Translations under genes and position numbers: made by a program
The notes under the pieces: model-generated
Told to the model about the DNA's origin: nothing
The model's database searches: none
What the model saw: only the letters and a program-made list of their open reading frames with translations
Shown: positions 39,563 to 53,631 of the stretch, one piece after another
Layout: the number at the start of each line of letters is the position of its first letter
Numbering within the stretch: the stretch's first letter is position 1
Source of the DNA: Prosapia bicincta
Lineage: Eukaryota > Arthropoda > Insecta > Hemiptera > Cercopidae
DNA: 64,000 nucleotides
Assembly (NCBI GenBank): GCA_036971475.1
Contig: JBAIZL010000002.1
Span: 172,081,024 to 172,145,023, forward strand
Direction: 5' to 3'

Positions 39563-42500
39563 AACCTTTGTTTCACAGAGCAAGCTTCTATTTGGCTCAG
39601 TTTTGTAGGTATATATTTCTACATAAATAGACAGTAATCGATGGCAACTGAGTTTAGTAAAGTACGATAACCTTTGTTTCACAGAGCAAGCTTCTATTTG
39701 GCTCAGTTTTGTAGGTATATATTTCTACATAAATAGACAGTAATCGATGGCAACTGAGTTTAGTAAAGTACGATAACCTTTGTTTCACAGAGCAAGCTTC
39801 TATTTGGCTCAGTTTTGTAGGTATATATTTCTACATAAATAGACAGTAATCGATGGCAACTGAGTTTAGTAAGGTACGATAAACTTTGTTTTACAGAGCA
39901 AGCTTCTATTTAGCTCAGTTTTGTAGGTATATATTTCTACGTAAATAGACAGTAATCGATGTCAACTGAGTTTAGTAAAGTACGATAACCTTTGTTTCAC
40001 AGAGCAAGCTTCTATTTGGCTCAGTTTTGTAGGTATATATTTCTACATAAATAGACAGTAATCGATGTCAACTGAGTTTAGTAAAGTACGATAACCTTTT
40101 TTTCACAGTGCAAGCCTCTCAATTTGCTCAGTTTTGTAGGTATATATATCTACGTAAATAGACAGTAAGCGATGTCAACTGAGTTTAGTAAAGTACGATA
40201 ACCTTTGTTTCACAGAGCAAGCTTCTATTTAGCTCAGTTTTGTAGCTATATATTTCTACGTAGATAGACAGTAATCGATGTCAACTGAGTTTAGTAAAGT
40301 ACGATAACCTTTGTTTCACAGAGCAAGCTTCTATTTGGCTCAGTTTTGTAGGTATATAGTTCTACGTAAATAGACAGTAATCGTTGTCAACTGAGTTTAA
40401 TAAAGTACAACAACCTTTTTTTCACAGAGCAAGCTTCTATTTGGCTCAGTTTTGTAGATATATATTTCTACGTAAATAGACAGTAATCGATGGCAACTGA
40501 GTTTAGTAAAGTACGATAACCTTTGATTCACAGAGCAAGCCTCTATTTGGCTCAGTTTTGTAGGTATATATTTCTACGTAGATAGACAGTAATCGATGTC
40601 AACTGAGTTTGGTAAAGTAAGATAACCTTTGTTTCACAGAGCAAGCTTCTATTTGGCTCAGTTTTGTAGGTATATATTTCTACGTAAATAGACAGTAATC
40701 GATGGCAACTGAGTTTAGTAAAGTACAACTACCTTTGTTTCACAGAGCATGCTTTTATTTGGCTCAGTTTTGTAGATATATATTTCTACGTAAATAGACA
40801 GTAATCGATGGCAACTGAGTTTAGTAAAGTACAACAACTTTTGTTTCACAGAGCATGCTTTTATTTGGCTCAGTTTTGTAGGTATATATTTCTACGTAAA
40901 TAGACAGTAATCGATGTCAACTGAGTTTAGTAAAGTACAACAACCTTTGTTTCACAGAGCATGCTTTTATTTGGCTTAGTTTTGTAGGTATATATTTCTA
41001 CGTAAATAGACAGTAATCGATGTCAACTGAGTTTAGTAAAGTACAACAACGTTTGTTTCACAGAGCATGCTTTTATTTGGCTCAGTTTTGTAGGTATATA
41101 TTTCTACGTAAATAGACAGTAATCGATGTCAACTGAGTTTAGTAAGGTACGGTAACCTTTGTTTCACAGAGCAAGCTTCTATTTGGCTCAGTTTTGTAGG
41201 TATATATTTCTACATAAATAGACAGTAATCGATGGCAACTGAGTTTAGTAAAGTACGATAACCTTTGTTTCACAGAGCAAGCTTCTATTTGGCTCAGTTT
41301 TGTCGGTATATATTTCTACATAAATAGACAGTAATCGATGGCAACTGAGTTTAGTAAGGTACGATAAACTTTGTTTTACAGAGCAAGCTTCTATTTAGCT
41401 CAGTTTTGTAGGTATATATTTCTACGTAAATAGACAGTAATCGATGTCAACTGAGTTTAGTAAAGTACGATAACCTTTGTTTCACAGAGCAAGCTTCTAT
41501 TTGGCTCAGTTTTGTAGGTATATATTTCTACATAAATAGACAGTAATCGATGTCAACTGAGTTTAGTAAAGTACGATAACCTTTTTTTCACAGTGCAAGC
41601 CTCTCAATTTGCTCAGTTTTGTAGGTATATATATCTACGTAAATAGACAGTAAGCGATGTCAACTGAGTTTAGTAAAGTACGATAACCTTTGTTTCACAG
41701 AGCAAGCTTCTATTTAGCTCAGTTTTGTAGCTATATATTTCTACGTAGATAGACAGTAATCGATGTCAACTGAGTTTAGTAAAGTACGATAACCTTTGTT
41801 TCACAGAGCAAGCTTCTATTTGGCTCAGTTTTGTAGGTATATAGTTCTACGTAAATAGACAGTAATCGTTGTCAACTGAGTTTAGTAAAGTACAACAACC
41901 TTTTTTTCACAGAGCAAGCTTCTATTTGGCTCTGTTTTGTAGATATATATTTCTACGTAAATAGACAGTAATCGATGGCAACTGAGTTTAGTAAAGTACG
42001 ATAACCTTTGATTCACAGAGCAAGCCTCTATTTGGCTCAGTTTTGTAGGTATATATTTCTACGTAGATAGACAGTAATCGATGGCAACTGAGTTTAGTAA
42101 AGTACAACAACCTTTGTTTCACAGAGCATGCTTCTATTTGGCTCAGTTTTGTAGGTATATATTTCTACATAAATAGACAGTAATCGATGTCAACTGAGTT
42201 TGGTAAAGTAAGATAACCTTTGTTTCACAGAGCAAGCTTCTATTTGGCTCAGTTTTGTAGGTATATATTTCTACGTAAATAGACAGTAATCGATGGCAAC
42301 TGAGTTTAGTAAAGTACAACAACTTTTGTTTCACAGAGCATGCTTTTATTTGGCTCAGTTTTGTAGGTATATATTTCTACGTAAATAGACAGTAATCGAT
42401 GTCAACTGAGTTTAGTAAAGTACAACAACCTTTGTTTCACAGAGCATGCTTTTATTTGGCTTAGTTTTGTAGGTATATATTTCTACGTAAATAGACAGTA

Positions 42501-45500
42501 ATCGATGTCAACTGAGATTAGTAAAGTACGATAACCTTTGTTTCACAGAGCAAGCTTCTATTTGGCTCAGTTTTGTAGGTATATATTTCTACGTAAATAG
42601 ACAGTAATCGATGGCAACTGAGTTTAGTAAAGTACAACTACCTTTGTTTCACAGAGCATGCTTTTATTTGGCTCAGTTTTGTAGGTATATATTTTTACGT
42701 AAATAGACAGTAATCGATGGCAACTGAGTTTAATAAAGTACAACAACCTTTGTTTCACAGAGCATGCTTTTATTTGGCTCAGTTTTGTAGGTATATATTT
42801 CTACGTAAATAAACAGTAATCGATGTCACCTGAGATTAGTAAAGTACGATAACCTTTGTTTCACAGAGCAAGCTTCTATTTGGCTCAGTTTTGTAGGTAT
42901 ATATTTCTACATAAATAGACAGTAATCGATGGCAACTGAGTTTAGTAAAGTACGATAACCTTTGTTTCACAGAGCAAGCTTCTATTTGGCTCAGTTTTGT
43001 AGGTATATATTTCTACATAAATAGACAGTAATCGATGGCAACTGAGTTTAGTAAAGTACGATAACCTTTGTTTCACAGAGCAAGCTTCTATTTGGCTCAG
43101 TTTTGTAGGTATATATTTCTACATAAATAGACAGTAATCGATGGCAACTGAGTTTAGTAAAGTACGATAACCTTTGTTTCACAGAGCAAGCTTCTATTTG
43201 GCTCAGTTTTGTAGGTATATATTTCTACATAAATAGACAGTAATCGATGGCAACTGAGTTTAGTAAGGTACGATAAACTTTGTTTTACAGAGCAAGCTTC
43301 TATTTAGCTCAGTTTTGTAGGTATATATTTCTACGTAAATAGACAGTAATCGATGTCAACTGAGTTTAGTAAAGTACGATAACCTTTGTTTCACAGAGCA
43401 AGCTTCTATTTGGCTCAGTTTTGTAGGTATATATTTCTACATAAATAGACAGTAATCGATGTCAACTGAGTTTAGTAAAGTACGATAACCTTTTTTTCAC
43501 AGTGCAAGCCTCTCAATTTGCTCAGTTTTGTAGGTATATATATCTACGTAAATAGACAGTAAGCGATGTCAACTGAGTTTAGTAAAGTACGATAACCTTT
43601 GTTTCACAGAGCAAGCTTCTATTTAGCTCAGTTTTGTAGCTATATATTTCTACGTAGATAGACAGTAATCGATGTCAACTGAGTTTAGTAAAGTACGATA
43701 ACCTTTGTTTCACAGAGCAAGCTTCTATTTGGCTCAGTTTTGTAGGTATATAGTTCTACGTAAATAGACAGTAATCGTTGTCAACTGAGTTTAATAAAGT
43801 ACAACAACCTTTTTTTCACAGAGCAAGCTTCTATTTGGCTCAGTTTTGTAGATATATATTTCTACGTAAATAGACAGTAATCGATGGCAACTGAGTTTAG
43901 TAAAGTACAACAACCTTTGTTTCACAGAGCAAGCTTCTATTTGGCTCAGTTTTGTAGGTATATATTTCTACGTAAATAGACAGTAATCGATGGCAACTGA
44001 GTTTAGTAAAGTACAACTACCTTTGTTTCACAGAGCATGCTTTTATTTGGCTCAGTTTTGTAGATATATATTTCTACGTAAATAGACAGTAATCGATGGC
44101 AACTGAGTTTAGTAAAGTACAACAACTTTTGTTTCACAGAGCATGCTTTTATTTGGCTCAGTTTTGTAGGTATATATTTCTACGTAAATAGACAGTAATC
44201 GATGTCAACTGAGTTTAGTAAAGTACAACAACCTTTGTTTCACAGAGCATGCTTTTATTTGGCTTAGTTTTGTAGGTATATATTTCTACGTAAATAGACA
44301 GTAATCGATGTCAACTGAGTTTAGTAAAGTACAACAACGTTTGTTTCACAGAGCATGCTTTTATTTGGCTCAGTTTTGTAGGTATATATTTCTACGTAAA
44401 TAGACAGTAATCGATGTCAACTGAGTTTAGTAAGGTACGGTAACCTTTGTTTCACAGAGCAAGCTTCTATTTGGCTCAGTTTTGTAGGTATATATTTCTA
44501 CATAAATAGACAGTAATCGATGGCAACTGAGTTTAGTAAAGTACGATAACCTTTGTTTCACAGAGCAAGCTTCTATTTGGCTCAGTTTTGTAGGTATATA
44601 TTTCTACATAAATAGACAGTAATCGATGGCAACTGAGTTTAGTAAGGTACGATAAACTTTGTTTTACAGAGCAAGCTTCTATTTAGCTCAGTTTTGTAGG
44701 TATATATTTCTACGTAAATAGACAGTAATCGATGTCAACTGAGTTTAGTAAAGTACGATAACCTTTGTTTCACAGAGCAAGCTTCTATTTGGCTCAGTTT
44801 TGTAGGTATATATTTCTACATAAATAGACAGTAATCGATGTCAACTGAGTTTAGTAAAGTACGATAACCTTTTTTTCACAGTGCAAGCCTCTCAATTTGC
44901 TCAGTTTTGTAGGTATATATATCTACGTAAATAGACAGTAAGCGATGTCAACTGAGTTTAGTAAAGTACGATAACCTTTGTTTCACAGAGCAAGCTTCTA
45001 TTTAGCTCAGTTTTGTAGCTATATATTTCTACGTAGATAGACAGTAATCGATGTCAACTGAGTTTAGTAAAGTACGATAACCTTTGTTTCACAGAGCAAG
45101 CTTCTATTTGGCTCAGTTTTGTAGGTATATAGTTCTACGTAAATAGACAGTAATCGTTGTCAACTGAGTTTAGTAAAGTACAACAACCTTTTTTTCACAG
45201 AGCAAGCTTCTATTTGGCTCTGTTTTGTAGATATATATTTCTACGTAAATAGACAGTAATCGATGGCAACTGAGTTTAGTAAAGTACGATAACCTTTGAT
45301 TCACAGAGCAAGCCTCTATTTGGCTCAGTTTTGTAGGTATATATTTCTACGTAGATAGACAGTAATCGATGGCAACTGAGTTTAGTAAAGTACAACAACC
45401 TTTGTTTCACAGAGCATGCTTCTATTTGGCTCAGTTTTGTAGGTATATATTTCTACATAAATAGACAGTAATCGATGTCAACTGAGTTTGGTAAAGTAAG

Positions 45501-45774
45501 ATAACCTTTGTTTCACAGAGCAAGCTTCTATTTGGCTCAGTTTTGTAGGTATATATTTCTACGTAAATAGACAGTAATCGATGGCAACTGAGTTTAGTAA
45601 AGTACAACTACCTTTGTTTCACAGAGCATGCTTTTATTTGGCTCAGTTTTGTAGATATATATTTCTACGTAAATAGACAGTAATCGATGGCAACTGAGTT
45701 TAGTAAAGTACAACAACTTTTGTTTCACAGAGCATGCTTTTATTTGGCTCAGTTTTGTAGGTATATATTTCTAC
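39563..45774. repeat. 6.2-kb duplicated block in the 106-bp array, copy 1
   Basis: This block matches 46776-52987 at a constant offset of 7213 (68 x 106 plus 5). The offset is confirmed by the three 107-bp variant spacings (1485, 1909, 1379) repeating in the same order and by many single-unit variants. The block ends at 45775, where this copy has ctacata and the other has ctacgta. Confidence 0.88.
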
Positions 45775-46775
45775 ATAAATAGACAGTAATCGATGTCAAC
45801 TGAGTTTAGTAAAGTACGATAACCTTTGTTTCACAGAGCAAGCTTCTATTTGGCTCAGTTTTGTAGGTATATATTTCTACATAAATAGACAGTAATCGAT
45901 GTCAACTGAGTTTAGTAAAGTACGATAACCTTTTTTTCACAGTGCAAGCCTCTCAATTTGCTCAGTTTTGTAGGTATATATATCTACGTAAATAGACAGT
46001 AAGCGATGTCAACTGAGTTTAGTAAAGTACGATAACCTTTGTTTCACAGAGCAAGCTTCTATTTAGCTCAGTTTTGTAGCTATATATTTCTACGTAGATA
46101 GACAGTAATCGATGTCAACTGAGTTTAGTAAAGTACGATAACCTTTGTTTCACAGAGCAAGCTTCTATTTGGCTCAGTTTTGTAGGTATATAGTTCTACG
46201 TAAATAGACAGTAATCGTTGTCAACTGAGTTTAGTAAAGTACAACAACCTTTTTTTCACAGAGCAAGCTTCTATTTGGCTCTGTTTTGTAGATATATATT
46301 TCTACGTAAATAGACAGTAATCGATGGCAACTGAGTTTAGTAAAGTACGATAACCTTTGATTCACAGAGCAAGCCTCTATTTGGCTCAGTTTTGTAGGTA
46401 TATATTTCTACGTAGATAGACAGTAATCGATGGCAACTGAGTTTAGTAAAGTACAACAACCTTTGTTTCACAGAGCATGCTTCTATTTGGCTCAGTTTTG
46501 TAGGTATATATTTCTACATAAATAGACAGTAATCGATGTCAACTGAGTTTGGTAAAGTAAGATAACCTTTGTTTCACAGAGCAAGCTTCTATTTGGCTCA
46601 GTTTTGTAGGTATATATTTCTACGTAAATAGACAGTAATCGATGGCAACTGAGTTTAGTAAAGTACAACTACCTTTGTTTCACAGAGCATGCTTTTATTT
46701 GGCTCAGTTTTGTAGATATATATTTCTACGTAAATAGACAGTAATCGATGGCAACTGAGTTTAGTAAAGTACAAC

Positions 46776-49700
46776 AACCTTTGTTTCACAGAGCAAGCTT
46801 CTATTTGGCTCAGTTTTGTAGGTATATATTTCTACATAAATAGACAGTAATCGATGGCAACTGAGTTTAGTAAAGTACGATAACCTTTGTTTCACAGAGC
46901 AAGCTTCTATTTGGCTCAGTTTTGTAGGTATATATTTCTACATAAATAGACAGTAATCGATGGCAACTGAGTTTAGTAAAGTACGATAACCTTTGTTTCA
47001 CAGAGCAAGCTTCTATTTGGCTCAGTTTTGTAGGTATATATTTCTACATAAATAGACAGTAATCGATGGCAACTGAGTTTAGTAAGGTACGATAAACTTT
47101 GTTTTACAGAGCAAGCTTCTATTTAGCTCAGTTTTGTAGGTATATATTTCTACGTAAATAGACAGTAATCGATGTCAACTGAGTTTAGTAAAGTACGATA
47201 ACCTTTGTTTCACAGAGCAAGCTTCTATTTGGCTCAGTTTTGTAGGTATATATTTCTACATAAATAGACAGTAATCGATGTCAACTGAGTTTAGTAAAGT
47301 ACGATAACCTTTTTTTCACAGTGCAAGCCTCTCAATTTGCTCAGTTTTGTAGGTATATATATCTACGTAAATAGACAGTAAGCGATGTCAACTGAGTTTA
47401 GTAAAGTACGATAACCTTTGTTTCACAGAGCAAGCTTCTATTTAGCTCAGTTTTGTAGCTATATATTTCTACGTAGATAGACAGTAATCGATGTCAACTG
47501 AGTTTAGTAAAGTACGATAACCTTTGTTTCACAGAGCAAGCTTCTATTTGGCTCAGTTTTGTAGGTATATAGTTCTACGTAAATAGACAGTAATCGTTGT
47601 CAACTGAGTTTAATAAAGTACAACAACCTTTTTTTCACAGAGCAAGCTTCTATTTGGCTCAGTTTTGTAGATATATATTTCTACGTAAATAGACAGTAAT
47701 CGATGGCAACTGAGTTTAGTAAAGTACGATAACCTTTGATTCACAGAGCAAGCCTCTATTTGGCTCAGTTTTGTAGGTATATATTTCTACGTAGATAGAC
47801 AGTAATCGATGTCAACTGAGTTTGGTAAAGTAAGATAACCTTTGTTTCACAGAGCAAGCTTCTATTTGGCTCAGTTTTGTAGGTATATATTTCTACGTAA
47901 ATAGACAGTAATCGATGGCAACTGAGTTTAGTAAAGTACAACTACCTTTGTTTCACAGAGCATGCTTTTATTTGGCTCAGTTTTGTAGATATATATTTCT
48001 ACGTAAATAGACAGTAATCGATGGCAACTGAGTTTAGTAAAGTACAACAACTTTTGTTTCACAGAGCATGCTTTTATTTGGCTCAGTTTTGTAGGTATAT
48101 ATTTCTACGTAAATAGACAGTAATCGATGTCAACTGAGTTTAGTAAAGTACAACAACCTTTGTTTCACAGAGCATGCTTTTATTTGGCTTAGTTTTGTAG
48201 GTATATATTTCTACGTAAATAGACAGTAATCGATGTCAACTGAGTTTAGTAAAGTACAACAACGTTTGTTTCACAGAGCATGCTTTTATTTGGCTCAGTT
48301 TTGTAGGTATATATTTCTACGTAAATAGACAGTAATCGATGTCAACTGAGTTTAGTAAGGTACGGTAACCTTTGTTTCACAGAGCAAGCTTCTATTTGGC
48401 TCAGTTTTGTAGGTATATATTTCTACATAAATAGACAGTAATCGATGGCAACTGAGTTTAGTAAAGTACGATAACCTTTGTTTCACAGAGCAAGCTTCTA
48501 TTTGGCTCAGTTTTGTCGGTATATATTTCTACATAAATAGACAGTAATCGATGGCAACTGAGTTTAGTAAGGTACGATAAACTTTGTTTTACAGAGCAAG
48601 CTTCTATTTAGCTCAGTTTTGTAGGTATATATTTCTACGTAAATAGACAGTAATCGATGTCAACTGAGTTTAGTAAAGTACGATAACCTTTGTTTCACAG
48701 AGCAAGCTTCTATTTGGCTCAGTTTTGTAGGTATATATTTCTACATAAATAGACAGTAATCGATGTCAACTGAGTTTAGTAAAGTACGATAACCTTTTTT
48801 TCACAGTGCAAGCCTCTCAATTTGCTCAGTTTTGTAGGTATATATATCTACGTAAATAGACAGTAAGCGATGTCAACTGAGTTTAGTAAAGTACGATAAC
48901 CTTTGTTTCACAGAGCAAGCTTCTATTTAGCTCAGTTTTGTAGCTATATATTTCTACGTAGATAGACAGTAATCGATGTCAACTGAGTTTAGTAAAGTAC
49001 GATAACCTTTGTTTCACAGAGCAAGCTTCTATTTGGCTCAGTTTTGTAGGTATATAGTTCTACGTAAATAGACAGTAATCGTTGTCAACTGAGTTTAGTA
49101 AAGTACAACAACCTTTTTTTCACAGAGCAAGCTTCTATTTGGCTCTGTTTTGTAGATATATATTTCTACGTAAATAGACAGTAATCGATGGCAACTGAGT
49201 TTAGTAAAGTACGATAACCTTTGATTCACAGAGCAAGCCTCTATTTGGCTCAGTTTTGTAGGTATATATTTCTACGTAGATAGACAGTAATCGATGGCAA
49301 CTGAGTTTAGTAAAGTACAACAACCTTTGTTTCACAGAGCATGCTTCTATTTGGCTCAGTTTTGTAGGTATATATTTCTACATAAATAGACAGTAATCGA
49401 TGTCAACTGAGTTTGGTAAAGTAAGATAACCTTTGTTTCACAGAGCAAGCTTCTATTTGGCTCAGTTTTGTAGGTATATATTTCTACGTAAATAGACAGT
49501 AATCGATGGCAACTGAGTTTAGTAAAGTACAACAACTTTTGTTTCACAGAGCATGCTTTTATTTGGCTCAGTTTTGTAGGTATATATTTCTACGTAAATA
49601 GACAGTAATCGATGTCAACTGAGTTTAGTAAAGTACAACAACCTTTGTTTCACAGAGCATGCTTTTATTTGGCTTAGTTTTGTAGGTATATATTTCTACG

Positions 49701-52700
49701 TAAATAGACAGTAATCGATGTCAACTGAGATTAGTAAAGTACGATAACCTTTGTTTCACAGAGCAAGCTTCTATTTGGCTCAGTTTTGTAGGTATATATT
49801 TCTACGTAAATAGACAGTAATCGATGGCAACTGAGTTTAGTAAAGTACAACTACCTTTGTTTCACAGAGCATGCTTTTATTTGGCTCAGTTTTGTAGGTA
49901 TATATTTTTACGTAAATAGACAGTAATCGATGGCAACTGAGTTTAATAAAGTACAACAACCTTTGTTTCACAGAGCATGCTTTTATTTGGCTCAGTTTTG
50001 TAGGTATATATTTCTACGTAAATAAACAGTAATCGATGTCACCTGAGATTAGTAAAGTACGATAACCTTTGTTTCACAGAGCAAGCTTCTATTTGGCTCA
50101 GTTTTGTAGGTATATATTTCTACATAAATAGACAGTAATCGATGGCAACTGAGTTTAGTAAAGTACGATAACCTTTGTTTCACAGAGCAAGCTTCTATTT
50201 GGCTCAGTTTTGTAGGTATATATTTCTACATAAATAGACAGTAATCGATGGCAACTGAGTTTAGTAAAGTACGATAACCTTTGTTTCACAGAGCAAGCTT
50301 CTATTTGGCTCAGTTTTGTAGGTATATATTTCTACATAAATAGACAGTAATCGATGGCAACTGAGTTTAGTAAAGTACGATAACCTTTGTTTCACAGAGC
50401 AAGCTTCTATTTGGCTCAGTTTTGTAGGTATATATTTCTACATAAATAGACAGTAATCGATGGCAACTGAGTTTAGTAAGGTACGATAAACTTTGTTTTA
50501 CAGAGCAAGCTTCTATTTAGCTCAGTTTTGTAGGTATATATTTCTACGTAAATAGACAGTAATCGATGTCAACTGAGTTTAGTAAAGTACGATAACCTTT
50601 GTTTCACAGAGCAAGCTTCTATTTGGCTCAGTTTTGTAGGTATATATTTCTACATAAATAGACAGTAATCGATGTCAACTGAGTTTAGTAAAGTACGATA
50701 ACCTTTTTTTCACAGTGCAAGCCTCTCAATTTGCTCAGTTTTGTAGGTATATATATCTACGTAAATAGACAGTAAGCGATGTCAACTGAGTTTAGTAAAG
50801 TACGATAACCTTTGTTTCACAGAGCAAGCTTCTATTTAGCTCAGTTTTGTAGCTATATATTTCTACGTAGATAGACAGTAATCGATGTCAACTGAGTTTA
50901 GTAAAGTACGATAACCTTTGTTTCACAGAGCAAGCTTCTATTTGGCTCAGTTTTGTAGGTATATAGTTCTACGTAAATAGACAGTAATCGTTGTCAACTG
51001 AGTTTAATAAAGTACAACAACCTTTTTTTCACAGAGCAAGCTTCTATTTGGCTCAGTTTTGTAGATATATATTTCTACGTAAATAGACAGTAATCGATGG
51101 CAACTGAGTTTAGTAAAGTACAACAACCTTTGTTTCACAGAGCAAGCTTCTATTTGGCTCAGTTTTGTAGGTATATATTTCTACGTAAATAGACAGTAAT
51201 CGATGGCAACTGAGTTTAGTAAAGTACAACTACCTTTGTTTCACAGAGCATGCTTTTATTTGGCTCAGTTTTGTAGATATATATTTCTACGTAAATAGAC
51301 AGTAATCGATGGCAACTGAGTTTAGTAAAGTACAACAACTTTTGTTTCACAGAGCATGCTTTTATTTGGCTCAGTTTTGTAGGTATATATTTCTACGTAA
51401 ATAGACAGTAATCGATGTCAACTGAGTTTAGTAAAGTACAACAACCTTTGTTTCACAGAGCATGCTTTTATTTGGCTTAGTTTTGTAGGTATATATTTCT
51501 ACGTAAATAGACAGTAATCGATGTCAACTGAGTTTAGTAAAGTACAACAACGTTTGTTTCACAGAGCATGCTTTTATTTGGCTCAGTTTTGTAGGTATAT
51601 ATTTCTACGTAAATAGACAGTAATCGATGTCAACTGAGTTTAGTAAGGTACGGTAACCTTTGTTTCACAGAGCAAGCTTCTATTTGGCTCAGTTTTGTAG
51701 GTATATATTTCTACATAAATAGACAGTAATCGATGGCAACTGAGTTTAGTAAAGTACGATAACCTTTGTTTCACAGAGCAAGCTTCTATTTGGCTCAGTT
51801 TTGTAGGTATATATTTCTACATAAATAGACAGTAATCGATGGCAACTGAGTTTAGTAAGGTACGATAAACTTTGTTTTACAGAGCAAGCTTCTATTTAGC
51901 TCAGTTTTGTAGGTATATATTTCTACGTAAATAGACAGTAATCGATGTCAACTGAGTTTAGTAAAGTACGATAACCTTTGTTTCACAGAGCAAGCTTCTA
52001 TTTGGCTCAGTTTTGTAGGTATATATTTCTACATAAATAGACAGTAATCGATGTCAACTGAGTTTAGTAAAGTACGATAACCTTTTTTTCACAGTGCAAG
52101 CCTCTCAATTTGCTCAGTTTTGTAGGTATATATATCTACGTAAATAGACAGTAAGCGATGTCAACTGAGTTTAGTAAAGTACGATAACCTTTGTTTCACA
52201 GAGCAAGCTTCTATTTAGCTCAGTTTTGTAGCTATATATTTCTACGTAGATAGACAGTAATCGATGTCAACTGAGTTTAGTAAAGTACGATAACCTTTGT
52301 TTCACAGAGCAAGCTTCTATTTGGCTCAGTTTTGTAGGTATATAGTTCTACGTAAATAGACAGTAATCGTTGTCAACTGAGTTTAGTAAAGTACAACAAC
52401 CTTTTTTTCACAGAGCAAGCTTCTATTTGGCTCTGTTTTGTAGATATATATTTCTACGTAAATAGACAGTAATCGATGGCAACTGAGTTTAGTAAAGTAC
52501 GATAACCTTTGATTCACAGAGCAAGCCTCTATTTGGCTCAGTTTTGTAGGTATATATTTCTACGTAGATAGACAGTAATCGATGGCAACTGAGTTTAGTA
52601 AAGTACAACAACCTTTGTTTCACAGAGCATGCTTCTATTTGGCTCAGTTTTGTAGGTATATATTTCTACATAAATAGACAGTAATCGATGTCAACTGAGT

Positions 52701-52987
52701 TTGGTAAAGTAAGATAACCTTTGTTTCACAGAGCAAGCTTCTATTTGGCTCAGTTTTGTAGGTATATATTTCTACGTAAATAGACAGTAATCGATGGCAA
52801 CTGAGTTTAGTAAAGTACAACTACCTTTGTTTCACAGAGCATGCTTTTATTTGGCTCAGTTTTGTAGATATATATTTCTACGTAAATAGACAGTAATCGA
52901 TGGCAACTGAGTTTAGTAAAGTACAACAACTTTTGTTTCACAGAGCATGCTTTTATTTGGCTCAGTTTTGTAGGTATATATTTCTAC
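46776..52987. repeat. 6.2-kb duplicated block in the 106-bp array, copy 2
   Basis: This is the second copy of 39563-45774, separated from it by about 1 kb of related units. That separating DNA itself repeats part of the block: a 13-unit spacing (1379) occurs at 43505-44884, 45945-47324 and 50718-52097. No differences were noticed by eye in the stretches compared, which suggests a very recent event. Confidence 0.88.
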
Positions 52988-53427
52988 GTAAATAGACAGT
53001 AATCGATGTCAACTGAGTTTAGTAAAGTACAACAACCTTTGTTTCACAGAGCATGCTTTTATTTGGCTTAGTTTTGTAGGTATATATTTCTACGTAAATA
53101 GACAGTAATCGATGTCAACTGAGTTTAGTAAAGTACAACAACGTTTGTTTCACAGAGCATGCTTTTATTTGGCTCAGTTTTGTAGGTATATATTTCTACG
53201 TAAATAGACAGTAATCGATGTCAACTGAGTTTAGTAAGGTACGGTAACCTTTGTTTTACAGAGCAAGCTTCCATTTGGCTCAGATTTGTAGGTATATATT
53301 TCTACGTAAATAGACAGTAATCGATGTCAACTGAGTTTAGTAAAGTACGATAACCTGTGTTTCACAGTGCAATTTTCTATTTAACTCAGTTTTGTAGGTA
53401 TATATTTCAACGCAAATAGGCAGTAAA

Positions 53428-53631
53428 AACATGTTATCAACGTGCGCGTGTGGAGGAGAGAAAGACACGTGATTAAGTCCTTTTGTTCCCTTGAAGACAT
53501 ACACAAAATAAGCGCGTAGTTGTTGTCACTATTTCGCTGTAACAAACACAATTACCTTTGTATTGTTTTCTTTTAGAGACGAGGTAGTTCCGTAGAATCT
53601 CCATACATCTGGTGTTAAGCGTTACTAACAC
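53428..53631. other. Short unique spacer between 106-bp and 82-bp satellites
   Basis: About 200 bp of non-repetitive DNA. It contains a pyrimidine tract ending in ttttag at 53571-53576 that resembles a splice acceptor, but no coding frame is supported. Confidence 0.6.

Larger units (their letters stand above)
38066..53427. repeat. 106-bp satellite array, about 145 units
   Basis: The period is 106 bases (gcaagctt near 38099, gcaaactt near 38205). Each unit contains AACTGAG near the start and its reverse complement CTCAGTT about 50 bases later, plus a near-palindrome GTAGGTATATATTTCTAC, so single units can fold into hairpins. A 107-bp variant (gcaagcctctcaatttg) occurs nine times at 40111, 41596, 43505, 44884, 45945, 47324, 48809, 50718 and 52097. 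Spacings are 1485, 1909, 1379, 1061, 1379, 1485, 1909 and 1379, all multiples of 106 plus 1. The first and last units are diverged, as expected at satellite edges. The family is not recognised. Confidence 0.98.

Noticed and set aside
42143..49547. Two identical 63-codon minus-strand frames in the 106-bp array
   Set aside because: They are the same satellite units in the 7213-base-offset duplication; 106 is not a multiple of three and the frames close quickly.
53571..53576. Splice acceptor (pyrimidine tract and ttttag)
   Set aside because: The downstream sequence enters the 82-bp satellite without a coding frame, so there is no exon to support.
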